Source: JBBCJT01 sp037190665 (GTDB lineage Bacteria > Pseudomonadota > Alphaproteobacteria > Acetobacterales > Acetobacteraceae). From it: a stretch of 38,625 nt of DNA. Location of the stretch: positions 1 through 38,625 of the forward strand of contig JBBCJT010000236.1 in assembly GCA_037190665.1 (NCBI GenBank). Reading direction: 5' to 3'. The translations under genes were made by a program, and so were the position numbers. The notes under the pieces were generated by a model. That model did no database searches. It was not told the DNA's origin and saw nothing but the letters and a program-made list of their open reading frames with translations. Of this stretch, positions 25,601 through 33,163 are shown piece after piece (positions within the stretch are counted from its first letter, which is position 1; the number at the start of each line of letters is the position of its first letter).

Positions 25601-26482
25601 TCAGCCGAAGAAGTCGCGGAAGCGCGCCAGCACCTCGTCGGGCGCTTCCTCGGCGAGGTAGTGGCCCGATGCGACCGACCCGCCCGTCACCTCGCCATCC
25701 GCGTATTGCCGCCACAGCTCCAGCGGCGCGTACCACTGGCCGATGCGGCCCTTCGCGCCCCACAGCGCCAGCACCGGGCAGGCGATGCGCTGCCCGCGCG
25801 CGCGGCTCTCGCGGTCATGTGCGAGGTCGATGGTCACCGCGGCGCGGTAGTCCTCGCAGATGCCCGTGATCGTCCCCGGCTCGCGCAGCGCGGCGAGGTA
25901 GTCGGCCAGCGCCTCGGGCGCGAAGAAGTCGCGAGCCTTGGGTTCGCGCGAGGTCTGCAGGTGGAACCATTCCTCAGGGTTCGCGCCGATCATCGTCTCC
26001 GGGATCGGCGCGCGCTGGGCGAGGAAGAACCAGTGCCAATAGCCCAGCGCGAAGGACAGGTCGGTGCGTTCGAGATGCTCGATGGTCGGCACGATGTCGA
26101 GCACGGCGAGCCGTTCGACGCGGCCCGCGTGGTCGAGCGCGAGGCGGTGCGCGACACGGGCGCCGCGGTCGTGGCTGCCGACCATGAAGCGGTCGTGACC
26201 GAGCGCGGTCATCAGCGCGGCCATGTCGGCGGCCATCGCGCGCTTGCTGTAGGCGGCGTGGTCCTCGCCTGCCGGTGGCTTGAAGGAGAAGCCGTAGCCC
26301 CGCAGGTCCGGGCAGATCACGGTGAAGCGGCCGGCGAGGTCCGGTGCGACTCTGTGCCACATCGCATGCGTCTGCGGGTTGCCGTGCAGCAGCAGCAGCG
26401 GCGGGCCCGATCCGCCGATGCGCACGCGCAGCGCGCCGCCCGGCACCGCGACCTTCCGCAGGTCGAACCCGTCGAAGAACAT
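25601..26482 (-). CDS. Alpha/beta hydrolase, fluoroacetate/haloacetate dehalogenase-like
   Basis: An alpha/beta hydrolase of 293 residues whose active-site layout matches fluoroacetate dehalogenases (FAc-DEX/FAcD). These use an Asp nucleophile to displace halide from haloacetates. The oxyanion loop is HGNPQTHAMW (33-42). The nucleophile D105 and the two arginines R106 and R109 lie in SHDRGAR, D129 lies in VLDIVPT, and H150, W151 and Y212 correspond to the halide-binding His, Trp and Tyr. The general base is H274 (SGHYLAEEAP). An epoxide hydrolase would usually differ at the His-Trp pair. The gene lies 1 nt from the glycosyltransferase gene upstream and 7 nt from the MATE gene downstream. Confidence 0.85.
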   Translation of the reverse strand: MFFDGFDLRKVAVPGGALRVRIGGSGPPLLLLHGNPQTHAMWHRVAPDLAGRFTVICPDLRGYGFSFKPPAGEDHAAYSKRAMAADMAALMTALGHDRFMVGSHDRGARVAHRLALDHAGRVERLAVLDIVPTIEHLERTDLSFALGYWHWFFLAQRAPIPETMIGANPEEWFHLQTSREPKARDFFAPEALADYLAALREPGTITGICEDYRAAVTIDLAHDRESRARGQRIACPVLALWGAKGRIGQWYAPLELWRQYADGEVTGGSVASGHYLAEEAPDEVLARFRDFFG

Positions 26483-26483
26483 G

Positions 26484-27980
26484 TCAGCAGCTCCGGTCGA
26501 AGGCGGTGACGAGGCGGCTTGCCTCAGCCTGCCGCCAGCAGCCCGATCCTTCCAGCGCGGCGAGCAGGCGCGGGACGGTGGTGCGCGTGTCCGCATCCAC
26601 CTCCACGCGCGCCACGACGATGCGGCGGAAGGCGGCGGCGTCCTCCAGCACGCGGGCGGGGTCCTCGTCCGTGCGCACCACCCGCAGGCGCAGCCAGTCC
26701 GGCGATTCGACGATGAAGGGCGCGGGCACGCCCACGCCGTCATTGCCGTGCGGCACCAGCACCAGCCCCTCCGACCCGGCGAGGCGCACGGCATCCCGCG
26801 CGGCCTCGCGCGGCGGCTGCATCGTCGCCGGGTGCAGCATCATGCCGGCGAGCGAGGCCGCCTGGATCGCGAGCGTGATGCCGAAGATGGCGCCGCGCCA
26901 CGGCGCGGCCCCGATCGCCCCGGCCAGCAGCAGCGCGAGGAACGGCGTGGCGAAGGCGAGGTAGCGCAGCTCGATCGGCGTGTTGTTGAACACGAAGCCC
27001 AGCACCAGCAGCCCGGCCGGCGTGGCGGCGAGGCACATCAGGAACAGCCATCGCGCTTCCGGCGTGCCGAAGCGCCGCCAGCGCCACGCGGTCAGCGCGG
27101 CCAGCACGCCCAGCCAGCCCACCACCGCCGCGCCCACCGCGGTGCGCGCGACGCCCTCCACGTACAGCGGCAGCCCGCCGAAGACCGCCGCCGTGCCGTA
27201 CTGCGCGAGGCGGATCAGGCTCGGCAGCAGCAGGAAGGGCGGGAACTGGCCGGTGCGGCTGCCGCGCTGGGCGAGGAAGAAGAACAGGTCGGCGGCGAGG
27301 AACAGCGCGAACCCCAGCCCCGCCGCGAGCCAGATCGGCCAGACCCTGAACCGCGCGAGGAAGCGCCATGCCAGCGCCGCCGCCGCGACGAAGGCGGAGA
27401 GGTAGTTGGCGAAGGTCGCCGCCCCCAGTGCCAGCCCGCCCGCGAAGCCGCCGCGTGCGGTGTCCGCGCGCAGCATCGCGAACGCGCCGCCGAGCATCAG
27501 TAACTGCGCCAGCGCGAAGCCGCGCGCGATCGCGCCCGTGTACGCGAAACCGTAACATCCGAGGCACAGCAGCATCGCCGCCAGCGGCGGGATCATCGTC
27601 GCGCGCGCGAGTGCGGCCACCACCGCGAGCGCGGCCACGGCGAAGACCACCGACAGCAGCCGCGTGGTCGTCAGACCGGTGCCGAACACCCCCCGCCAGC
27701 CGGCCGCCGCCCAGAAATACAGCGGTGGATGGACATCGGTGCGCCGCAGATCCTCCGCGATCGACAGCGGCGTGCTGTGCCCGGCGAACGGGGCGCGTGC
27801 GTCGCCCGCGGTGAAGATGCCGGCGGGCCAGGCCGGCCGCGGCGTGCCCGCGGCGAGAAACACCGTGTAATTCTCGTCGTATTCGGTGGACCGCAGCAGG
27901 CTCGTCGCCGTCAGCAGCAGGGCGGCGAGCAGAAGCACGGCGGCCAGGGCGGCGCGCGGCGGGTTCAGGACGAACAGCAT
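26484..27980 (-). CDS. GT39/ArnT-like membrane glycosyltransferase
   Basis: A polytopic membrane protein of 498 residues with about ten or eleven helices and a C-terminal soluble domain. The acidic motif STEYDENYT (about residues 31-39) in the first periplasmic loop and DVHPPLYFW (about 82-90) are typical of GT-C enzymes of the PMT/ArnT group. These transfer a sugar from a polyprenyl-phosphate carrier onto protein or lipid in the periplasm. The divergent neighbour at 28084 is a GT2 enzyme of the kind that makes such carriers, which suggests that the two act in one pathway. This is inference; the acceptor is unknown. Confidence 0.82.
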   Translation of the reverse strand: MLFVLNPPRAALAAVLLLAALLLTATSLLRSTEYDENYTVFLAAGTPRPAWPAGIFTAGDARAPFAGHSTPLSIAEDLRRTDVHPPLYFWAAAGWRGVFGTGLTTTRLLSVVFAVAALAVVAALARATMIPPLAAMLLCLGCYGFAYTGAIARGFALAQLLMLGGAFAMLRADTARGGFAGGLALGAATFANYLSAFVAAAALAWRFLARFRVWPIWLAAGLGFALFLAADLFFFLAQRGSRTGQFPPFLLLPSLIRLAQYGTAAVFGGLPLYVEGVARTAVGAAVVGWLGVLAALTAWRWRRFGTPEARWLFLMCLAATPAGLLVLGFVFNNTPIELRYLAFATPFLALLLAGAIGAAPWRGAIFGITLAIQAASLAGMMLHPATMQPPREAARDAVRLAGSEGLVLVPHGNDGVGVPAPFIVESPDWLRLRVVRTDEDPARVLEDAAAFRRIVVARVEVDADTRTTVPRLLAALEGSGCWRQAEASRLVTAFDRSC

Positions 27981-28083
27981 GCCCGCCTGCGGTAGAGACA
28001 GAGGCGCCCGACGGCAACCCGCGCCGTGACGAGAGCGTGAGGTGCGGTGCGGGCATCGCGCGTGCGTGATACGTTCCCCGGCG

Positions 28084-29079
28084 ATGTTGCAGGTGATGAC
28101 GGACCCCTCGACGCGGCCGACCTTCTCGGTTGTCGTGCCGGCCTACAATGAGGCCGAGGGCATAGAGGCCTTTCACGCACGGCTGGCGGCGGTGATGGAT
28201 GCGCTCGGCCAGCCGTGGGAGGTCGTCTACGTCAACGACGGCTCCACGGATGCCACGCTCGATCTGCTGCGCGGCCTGCGCGGGCGCGAGGCATCGGTGG
28301 GCGTGGTCAATCTCAGCCGCAATTTCGGCAAGGAGATCGCCACGACCGCGGGCATCGATCACGCCACGGGCGAGGCCGTCATCGTGATCGACGCCGATCT
28401 GCAGGACCCGCCGGAGGTGATCCCCGAACTGGTCGCGCGCTGGCGCGACGGGTTCGACATGGTCTACGCGCAGCGGCGCGAGCGCGAGGGCGAGACGTGG
28501 CTGAAGAAGGCCACGGCCAACTGGTTCTACCGCCTGATGGCGAATACCGGCCGCGTGCGGCTGCCGCGCAATACCGGCGACTTCCGGTTGATGTCCCGCC
28601 GCGCGACCGATGCGCTGCTGCAGCTTCGCGAACAGCACCGGTTCATGAAGGGGCTGTTCGCCTGGATCGGCTACCCGAGCGTCGCGGTGCTGTACGACCG
28701 CGCGCCGCGTCATGCCGGCAGTACCAAGTGGAACTACTGGAAGCTGTGGAACCTCGCGCTGGAGGGGATCACCAGCTTCACGGTGATGCCGCTGAAGGTG
28801 GCGACATATCTCGGCCTCGCGGTGGCGGTGTTCGCCTTCCTGTATGGCGTGCAGATCGTGCTCAAGACACTGCTGTTCGGCAATCCCGTCGCCGGTTACC
28901 CGAGCCTGCTCGCGGTGATCCTGTTCCTCGGCGGCGTGCAGCTCATGACGCTGGGCGTGATCGGCGAATATCTCGGCCGCGTCTTCAACGAAACGAAGGG
29001 GCGGCCGCTCTACTTCGTCGAGAAGCACGAGCCGGCGCGCCAGGAGGCGAGGCAGACCGCCGCGCTGCCACCGGCATGA
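28084..29079 (+). CDS. GT2 family glycosyltransferase, polyprenyl-phosphate sugar synthase type
   Basis: A 331-residue membrane-anchored GT2 enzyme. It has the opening FSVVVPAYNEAEGI, VYVNDGSTD, and the metal-binding DAD in VIVIDADLQDPPE. Two C-terminal helices follow (about residues 235-300), ending GVIGEYLGRVFNETKGRP. This is the layout of dolichol/undecaprenyl-phosphate mannose or glucose synthases such as ArnC, GtrB and DPM1. The ATG at 28084 was chosen; 28096 is an alternative with four fewer residues. The 3' end overlaps the GH5 gene by 4 nt. Confidence 0.88.
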   Translation: MLQVMTDPSTRPTFSVVVPAYNEAEGIEAFHARLAAVMDALGQPWEVVYVNDGSTDATLDLLRGLRGREASVGVVNLSRNFGKEIATTAGIDHATGEAVIVIDADLQDPPEVIPELVARWRDGFDMVYAQRREREGETWLKKATANWFYRLMANTGRVRLPRNTGDFRLMSRRATDALLQLREQHRFMKGLFAWIGYPSVAVLYDRAPRHAGSTKWNYWKLWNLALEGITSFTVMPLKVATYLGLAVAVFAFLYGVQIVLKTLLFGNPVAGYPSLLAVILFLGGVQLMTLGVIGEYLGRVFNETKGRPLYFVEKHEPARQEARQTAALPPA

Positions 29080-30167
29080 AGCGCCGCGCCGTCCTCGCCC
29101 TGCCTCTGCTCGCCGGTGCCGCGCGCGCCGCGGTGCCGCCCGAACGGATGCAGGGGCTGCAACGCGGGCTGAACGTCGCCAACTGGTTCCGCTTCCCGCA
29201 GCGCAACGACCCGTCCTTCATGCGCGGCTATCTCGCGGATGCGGAGATCGCGCAGTTCCGCGCCTGGGGCTTCGACTACGTGCGCATCGCGGTGCAGCCG
29301 GAGATCCTGCGCAACGCCGCCGGCCGCATCGACGAGGACCGTTTCGCCGCACTCGCCGCCGGCATGCGCCGGCTGCAGGCGGGCGGGCTCGGCACGATGG
29401 TGGAGCTGCATCCGCAGCGCTGGCGGCTGGAATCGAAGGAGGAGGACCGCGACGCGCTGCGCGGGCTGTGGCGTGCGCTCGCGCCTCGCCTCGCCCCGTT
29501 CGATCCGGCGCGCACCTTCATCGAGATCCTCAACGAGCCGGTCTTCGATGGCGATCCCGGCACATGGCATGCCTTGCAGGCCGACCTCGCGCGGATCATC
29601 CGCACGGCGCTGCCGGCGCACACGATCATCGCCACCGGCCATCACTGGAGCAGTCTCGACGGATTGCTCGCACTTGTGCCGCTGCCCGATCCGAACGTCG
29701 TCTACACCTTCCACTACTATCGCCCGCAATTCTGGACGACGCTGGGCTCCGGCGTGCGCGCGGCCGATCCGGATGCGATCGCGCGCCTGCCCTGGCCGCA
29801 GGCGGATGCGGATGCCTGCAAGGGCGCCGGGCAGACGCAGTCGGACCAGACGCGGCGGTTGATCGCCTGGCATTGTGGCCAGCGCTGGGACGGGCGGAAG
29901 CTGCGCACCGATCTCGACGCCGCTGCCGGGTGGGCGCGCCGGCATGGCGTGAACGTGATCGCTAACGAGATCGGCGTGTCCGCACGCATCGCGCCGGCTT
30001 CGCGCGAAGCCTACCTGCGCGACCTGCGCGCGGCGCTGGAGGCGAACGGCATCGGCTGGGCGCTGTGGGGCTACGACGATTCCATGGGCTTCGCCCGCCG
30101 CAAGGATGGTGCGGGACGGATCAGCGTGGCGCAGGATGTGGTGCGCGGGCTGGGCCTGCGTTCCTGA
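29076..30167 (+). CDS. Secreted glycoside hydrolase family 5 (cellulase-like)
   Basis: A 363-residue protein with a short signal peptide (MKRRAVLALPLLAGAARA) and a GH5-type barrel. The acid/base glutamate is E154 in EILNEPVF and the nucleophile is probably E298 in NVIANEIGVS. The FHYYRPQFW and LWGYDDSMGF segments also fit the family. GH5 enzymes cleave beta-1,4 or beta-1,3 glycans or mannans. Translational coupling to a GT2 gene suggests trimming or editing of a polysaccharide made by this cell rather than plant-wall digestion (inference). Confidence 0.85.
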   Translation: MKRRAVLALPLLAGAARAAVPPERMQGLQRGLNVANWFRFPQRNDPSFMRGYLADAEIAQFRAWGFDYVRIAVQPEILRNAAGRIDEDRFAALAAGMRRLQAGGLGTMVELHPQRWRLESKEEDRDALRGLWRALAPRLAPFDPARTFIEILNEPVFDGDPGTWHALQADLARIIRTALPAHTIIATGHHWSSLDGLLALVPLPDPNVVYTFHYYRPQFWTTLGSGVRAADPDAIARLPWPQADADACKGAGQTQSDQTRRLIAWHCGQRWDGRKLRTDLDAAAGWARRHGVNVIANEIGVSARIAPASREAYLRDLRAALEANGIGWALWGYDDSMGFARRKDGAGRISVAQDVVRGLGLRS

Positions 30168-30191
30168 CCGGCACCGCGACGAATACGATGC

Positions 30192-30200
30192 TGCACTGCA
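30192..30200. promoter_or_regulatory. Possible PhaR-type operator upstream of the phasin gene
   Basis: The palindromic TGCACTGCA lies 73 nt before the phasin start. PhaR repressors of PHA metabolism bind TGC/GCA-rich palindromes upstream of phasin genes in other alphaproteobacteria. The match is short and untested. Confidence 0.3.
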
Positions 30201-30272
30201 CCAACCGGCTTGCCGCCATCCCCGTGCGCCGGTACACCCTCAACAATAACGCGTAGCCCCCTGGAGCGGAAC

Positions 30273-30707
30273 ATGGCCAAGCAGCCCCAAGGACCAGCCG
30301 ATTTCGATCTCACCCGGATCATGGCAGAGTTCAAGCTGCCGGCGATGCCGGACATGGAAGCCTTCCTCGGCTACCAGCGCCGCAACATGGAGACGCTGTC
30401 GCAGGCGAACCGCGTCGCGCTGGAAGGCGCGCAGGCGGTGGCCAAGCGCCACATGGAAATCGCCCAGCAGGCGATGGCCGAGCTGACCGAGGCGATGAAG
30501 TCCATCTCCGCCGCCGACGCCCCGCAGGCCAAGGCCGCGAAGCAGGCCGAGCTGCTGAAGACGTCCTACGCCAAGGCGGTCTCGAACATGAAGGAGATCG
30601 CGGACCTGATCCAGCGCGCCAATGGCGAGGCGCTGTCGCTGATCAACCGCCGCTTCGCCGAAGCGATGGACGAGGTGAAGTCGATGGCGGAGAAGTCCGG
30701 GCGCTAA
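30273..30707 (+). CDS. Phasin family protein
   Basis: A 144-residue, almost wholly helical protein of the phasin_2 type, which coats polyhydroxyalkanoate granules. The N-terminus has FDLTRIMAEFKLPAMPDMEAF, followed by the conserved ANRVALEGAQAVAKRHMEIAQQ helix and a coiled-coil C-terminal half. A ribosome binding site (CTGGAGCGG) precedes the ATG at 30273. Its presence suggests that the organism stores PHA. A perfect 7-bp hairpin spans its stop codon (30697-30715). Confidence 0.92.
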   Translation: MAKQPQGPADFDLTRIMAEFKLPAMPDMEAFLGYQRRNMETLSQANRVALEGAQAVAKRHMEIAQQAMAELTEAMKSISAADAPQAKAAKQAELLKTSYAKAVSNMKEIADLIQRANGEALSLINRRFAEAMDEVKSMAEKSGR

Positions 30708-30733
30708 TCGCCCGGTGTGGGGCGCTGCCCCAC
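30697..30733 (+). terminator. Two adjacent hairpins at the phasin 3' end
   Basis: CCGGGCG/CGCCCGG (30697-30703 with 30709-30715, loop CTAAT) encloses the phasin stop codon. It is followed at once by GTGGGGC/GCCCCAC (30717-30723 with 30727-30733, loop GCT), the first hairpin of repeat copy B. There is no T-run, so termination would need Rho or the stacked structure itself. Confidence 0.45.
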
Positions 30734-30974
30734 GCCCCGGCAGGGGTGCTGCCCTGCACCCGCAAGGGGCCACCGGCCCCTTGACCCGGGCTCCTCAAGA
30801 GGGCCTTCGGCCAAATCGATCGACAGCCCCTACCCCCACAACAAGCGTTGTGGGGGGTAGGGGCTGTCGATCGATCTGCTTAAGCCTTCCTGAAGGAATC
30901 GAGGTCGAGGAGCCCGTGGCTCCTCGTGGGGTGAAGGGGCAAAGCCCCTTCCGGGGTCCGGGGCAGAGCCCCGC
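30709..30974. repeat. Hairpin-chain intergenic element, copy B (complete)
   Basis: This element fills the convergent gap between the phasin and zinc-peptidase genes. The left arm carries perfect hairpins at 30717-30733 and 30763-30783 (9-bp stem, loop ACC). The centre is a long palindrome: 30815-30842 pairs with 30847-30875, 28 bp with a single extra G, loop AAGC. The right arm carries hairpins at 30907-30925 (8 bp), 30934-30950 (7 bp) and 30959-30973 (6 bp). Left and right arms are also imperfect inverted copies of each other. The right end is 4 nt beyond the zinc-peptidase stop codon. No protein is encoded. Confidence 0.9.
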
Positions 30975-30977
30975 ACT

Positions 30978-31874
30978 TCAGGGCCGCGCCTCCGCGAACG
31001 TATCGCAGGCCTGCACGTTGCCGCTCTCGAACCCGCGCTTGAACCATGCCACGCGCTGCTGGCTGGTGCCGTGGGTGAACGTCTCGGGCCGCACGTAGCC
31101 CTGTTGCTGGCGCTGGATGCGGTCGTCGCCCACCGCGGCCGCCGCGTTCAGCCCTTCCTCCAGATCGCCGGCCTCCATGATGTTGCGCGCGCGCTGGGCG
31201 TTGTGCGCCCACACGCCGGCGAGGCAGTCCGCCTGCAGTTCGATCCGCACGCCGAGCGCGTTCGCCTCCACCTCGCTCACCTGCCGGCGCATCTGTTCGA
31301 AGCGCGGCAGAATGCCGAGCAGGTTCTGCACGTGGTGTCCGACCTCGTGCGCGATGATGTAGGCGGCGGCGAAATCGCCCTTCGCGCCGAGCTGGCCCAT
31401 GAGCTGCGCCATGAAGTCCAGGTCGATGTAAACGCGCTTGTCGTTGGGGCAGTAGAACGGGCCGACCTGCGCCTGCGCGGTGCCGCAACCGGACCGTGTG
31501 ACGCCGCTGAACAGCACCAGCGTCGGTTCCTCGTACTGGCGGCCCGCGCGGGCGAACTGCTCGTTCCAGACCCGTTCGGTCTCTCCCAGCACCTGCGCGA
31601 CGAAGCGCCGCTCGGCATCGGCCTGCCCGCCCGCCTGCTGCTGGCGCGGCTGCACCTGCGGCTGCTGCGGCGCGTAGCCGGGATCGCCGCCGCCGACGAG
31701 GCCGGACAGGTCCACGCCGAGGAACAGGCCGATCAGGATGATGGCGATGCCGCCGATGCCGCCGCCGATGCGGATGCCGCCCCCGCGCATCCCGCCGCCC
31801 CGCATCCCTCCGCCGAAGCCGCCGCTGCCGCGCCGGTCTTCGACGTTGCCGCTTTCCGGGCCTTCGAGCCGCAT
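30978..31874 (-). CDS. YpfJ family neutral zinc metallopeptidase
   Basis: A 298-residue membrane-anchored metalloprotease of the YpfJ/KPN_00632 family. The N-terminus is glycine- and arginine-rich. One membrane helix (IGGIAIILIGLFLGVDLSGL, about 40-60) and a Gln-rich linker follow, then the peptidase domain. The zinc motif HEVGHH is at H176, E177 and H180, and ELQADCLAGVWAHN downstream supplies the third ligand region. The family is common but its natural substrates are unknown. The ATG at 31874 was chosen because the family starts just before the Gly-rich segment. Confidence 0.92.
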   Translation of the reverse strand: MRLEGPESGNVEDRRGSGGFGGGMRGGGMRGGGIRIGGGIGGIAIILIGLFLGVDLSGLVGGGDPGYAPQQPQVQPRQQQAGGQADAERRFVAQVLGETERVWNEQFARAGRQYEEPTLVLFSGVTRSGCGTAQAQVGPFYCPNDKRVYIDLDFMAQLMGQLGAKGDFAAAYIIAHEVGHHVQNLLGILPRFEQMRRQVSEVEANALGVRIELQADCLAGVWAHNAQRARNIMEAGDLEEGLNAAAAVGDDRIQRQQQGYVRPETFTHGTSQQRVAWFKRGFESGNVQACDTFAEARP

Positions 31875-31921
31875 GGTTCCGTCCTCCGTTTGCGGCCAGG
31901 ATAGCCGAGGCCACGTCCCTG

Positions 31922-32836
31922 CTACAGGCCGCGTGCCTCGAAACGGTCGCCCGCCCCCAGCGGTTCCGCCGCGAGCAGGCTGCGCCGCGCGGCCGCGTCC
32001 TTCAGCAGCACGGCGCGCAGGAAGGTGACTGACAGGGCCGCGGTCCGCGCGTGATAGGTGCTGTCGGCCCAGCGCGACCCGGCGGCGGGCTCGTCCGCGA
32101 AGGAAGCATGCGTCGCGCCCTCCAGCACCGCCAGCGCGGCCGGCGCGGTGGAGCTGCGGTAGGGCAGCTTGCGGTCCTCCGGCGTCGCGCCTTCGATATA
32201 GCCTCGGTCCAGCGTGCCGGTGACGTAGAGGATCGGCGCGGAAAGGCGCGCGAAGGCGAGCCGGGGCGGCAGGCCGAACGCGCCGGTAGGCGAAAGCGAG
32301 ATGCCGGCGCCGAGCCGCGGGTCGGGCAGGGTGGGCAGGTCGTCGCGCGGCGTCGGCAGGCGCTGGCCCAGCATGTGCTGCACCGTCCACGCGCCGAAGG
32401 AATGCCCCGCGATGGCGATGCGCCGCGCGTCGAGATAGCCGCGCAGCTCCGCCCGGTCGGCCAGCGTGTCGAGCACGAAGGCGACGTCGAGCAGCCGGTC
32501 GAGCGCGTTGCGCACGTCCAGCAGCGCGCTGCCGAGCGCGACGGTGCGGTCCTGCCCGTTGCGCCACAGCTCCGCATCGCTGCCGGGGTGCTGCATGTGG
32601 ATCGCGACGAAGCTCGCCTCCGCCAGCGCCGCGCCGAGATAGGCAAGACCCTCGCGCGATCCGCCAAGGCCGTGGGAGAGCAGCACGACGGGTGCAGGCG
32701 CACGCCGCGCCGGCAGCCGCAGCAGCACCGGCACGACCCGGTCCCGCCGCGCATCGCGCCAGGCCACGGGCTGCGCGCGCACCGCGCCCGCGAAGGCGGC
32801 GAGAGCGAGCAGGCTCCGACGGGCAAGGCGCGACAT
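31922..32836 (-). CDS. Secreted alpha/beta hydrolase (dienelactone hydrolase/PAF-acetylhydrolase-like)
   Basis: A 304-residue protein that starts with a signal peptide (RLARRSLLALAAFAGAVRAQ). It then shows an oxyanion loop (LLSHGLGGSREG), the nucleophile elbow GHSFGAW and a C-terminal GATHASFADE that supplies the catalytic histidine. This resembles the predicted dienelactone hydrolase group (COG4188), which includes platelet-activating-factor acetylhydrolase-like esterases. The substrate is unknown. An in-frame ATG at 32887 exists, but it would place 17 residues before the signal peptide. Between 32837 and the epimerase gene lies repeat copy C and no gene. Confidence 0.85.
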   Translation of the reverse strand: MSRLARRSLLALAAFAGAVRAQPVAWRDARRDRVVPVLLRLPARRAPAPVVLLSHGLGGSREGLAYLGAALAEASFVAIHMQHPGSDAELWRNGQDRTVALGSALLDVRNALDRLLDVAFVLDTLADRAELRGYLDARRIAIAGHSFGAWTVQHMLGQRLPTPRDDLPTLPDPRLGAGISLSPTGAFGLPPRLAFARLSAPILYVTGTLDRGYIEGATPEDRKLPYRSSTAPAALAVLEGATHASFADEPAAGSRWADSTYHARTAALSVTFLRAVLLKDAAARRSLLAAEPLGAGDRFEARGL

Positions 32837-32898
32837 GACAGCATGCGAGGCGAAACCCGGGCCGCCGGCAAGTGACGAGCGTGTCATGGCGGTTGGCG

Positions 32899-33160
32899 TG
32901 TGGGGCTTTGCCCCAGACCCCAGCAGGGGCGCTGCCCCTGCACCCCGCAAGGGGCCACCGGCCCCTTGACCCGGGATTCCACAAGTGGGCCTTCGGCCAA
33001 ATCGGTCAGTTGCCCCCACCCCCTCGATAATCCTCGGGGGGGGGGGGGCATCTGACCGACCCGCTGAAAGCCTTCCTGATGGAATCGAGGTCGAGGAGCC
33101 CGTGGCTCCTCGTGGGGTGAAGGGGCAGCGCCCCTTCCGGGGTGCGGGGCAGCGCCCCGC
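32899..33160. repeat. Hairpin-chain intergenic element, copy C (complete)
   Basis: This copy has the same organisation as copy B. The left arm has hairpins at 32901-32915, 32923-32941 (8 bp, loop GCT) and 32948-32968 (9 bp, loop ACC). The central palindrome runs 33003-33058 and includes a G-run at 33036-33048. The right arm has hairpins at 33093-33111, 33120-33136 and 33145-33159. The right end lies 4 nt beyond the stop of the aldose epimerase gene. Unlike copy B, it separates two genes on the same strand, so it is not simply a feature of convergent gaps. Confidence 0.9.
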
Positions 33161-33163
33161 AGC

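Noticed and set aside
30709..30974. Insertion sequence or attachment site as explanation of the 265-bp element
   Set aside because: No transposase, no clear target-site duplication and no integrase nearby. A MITE origin is not excluded but cannot be shown from the window.
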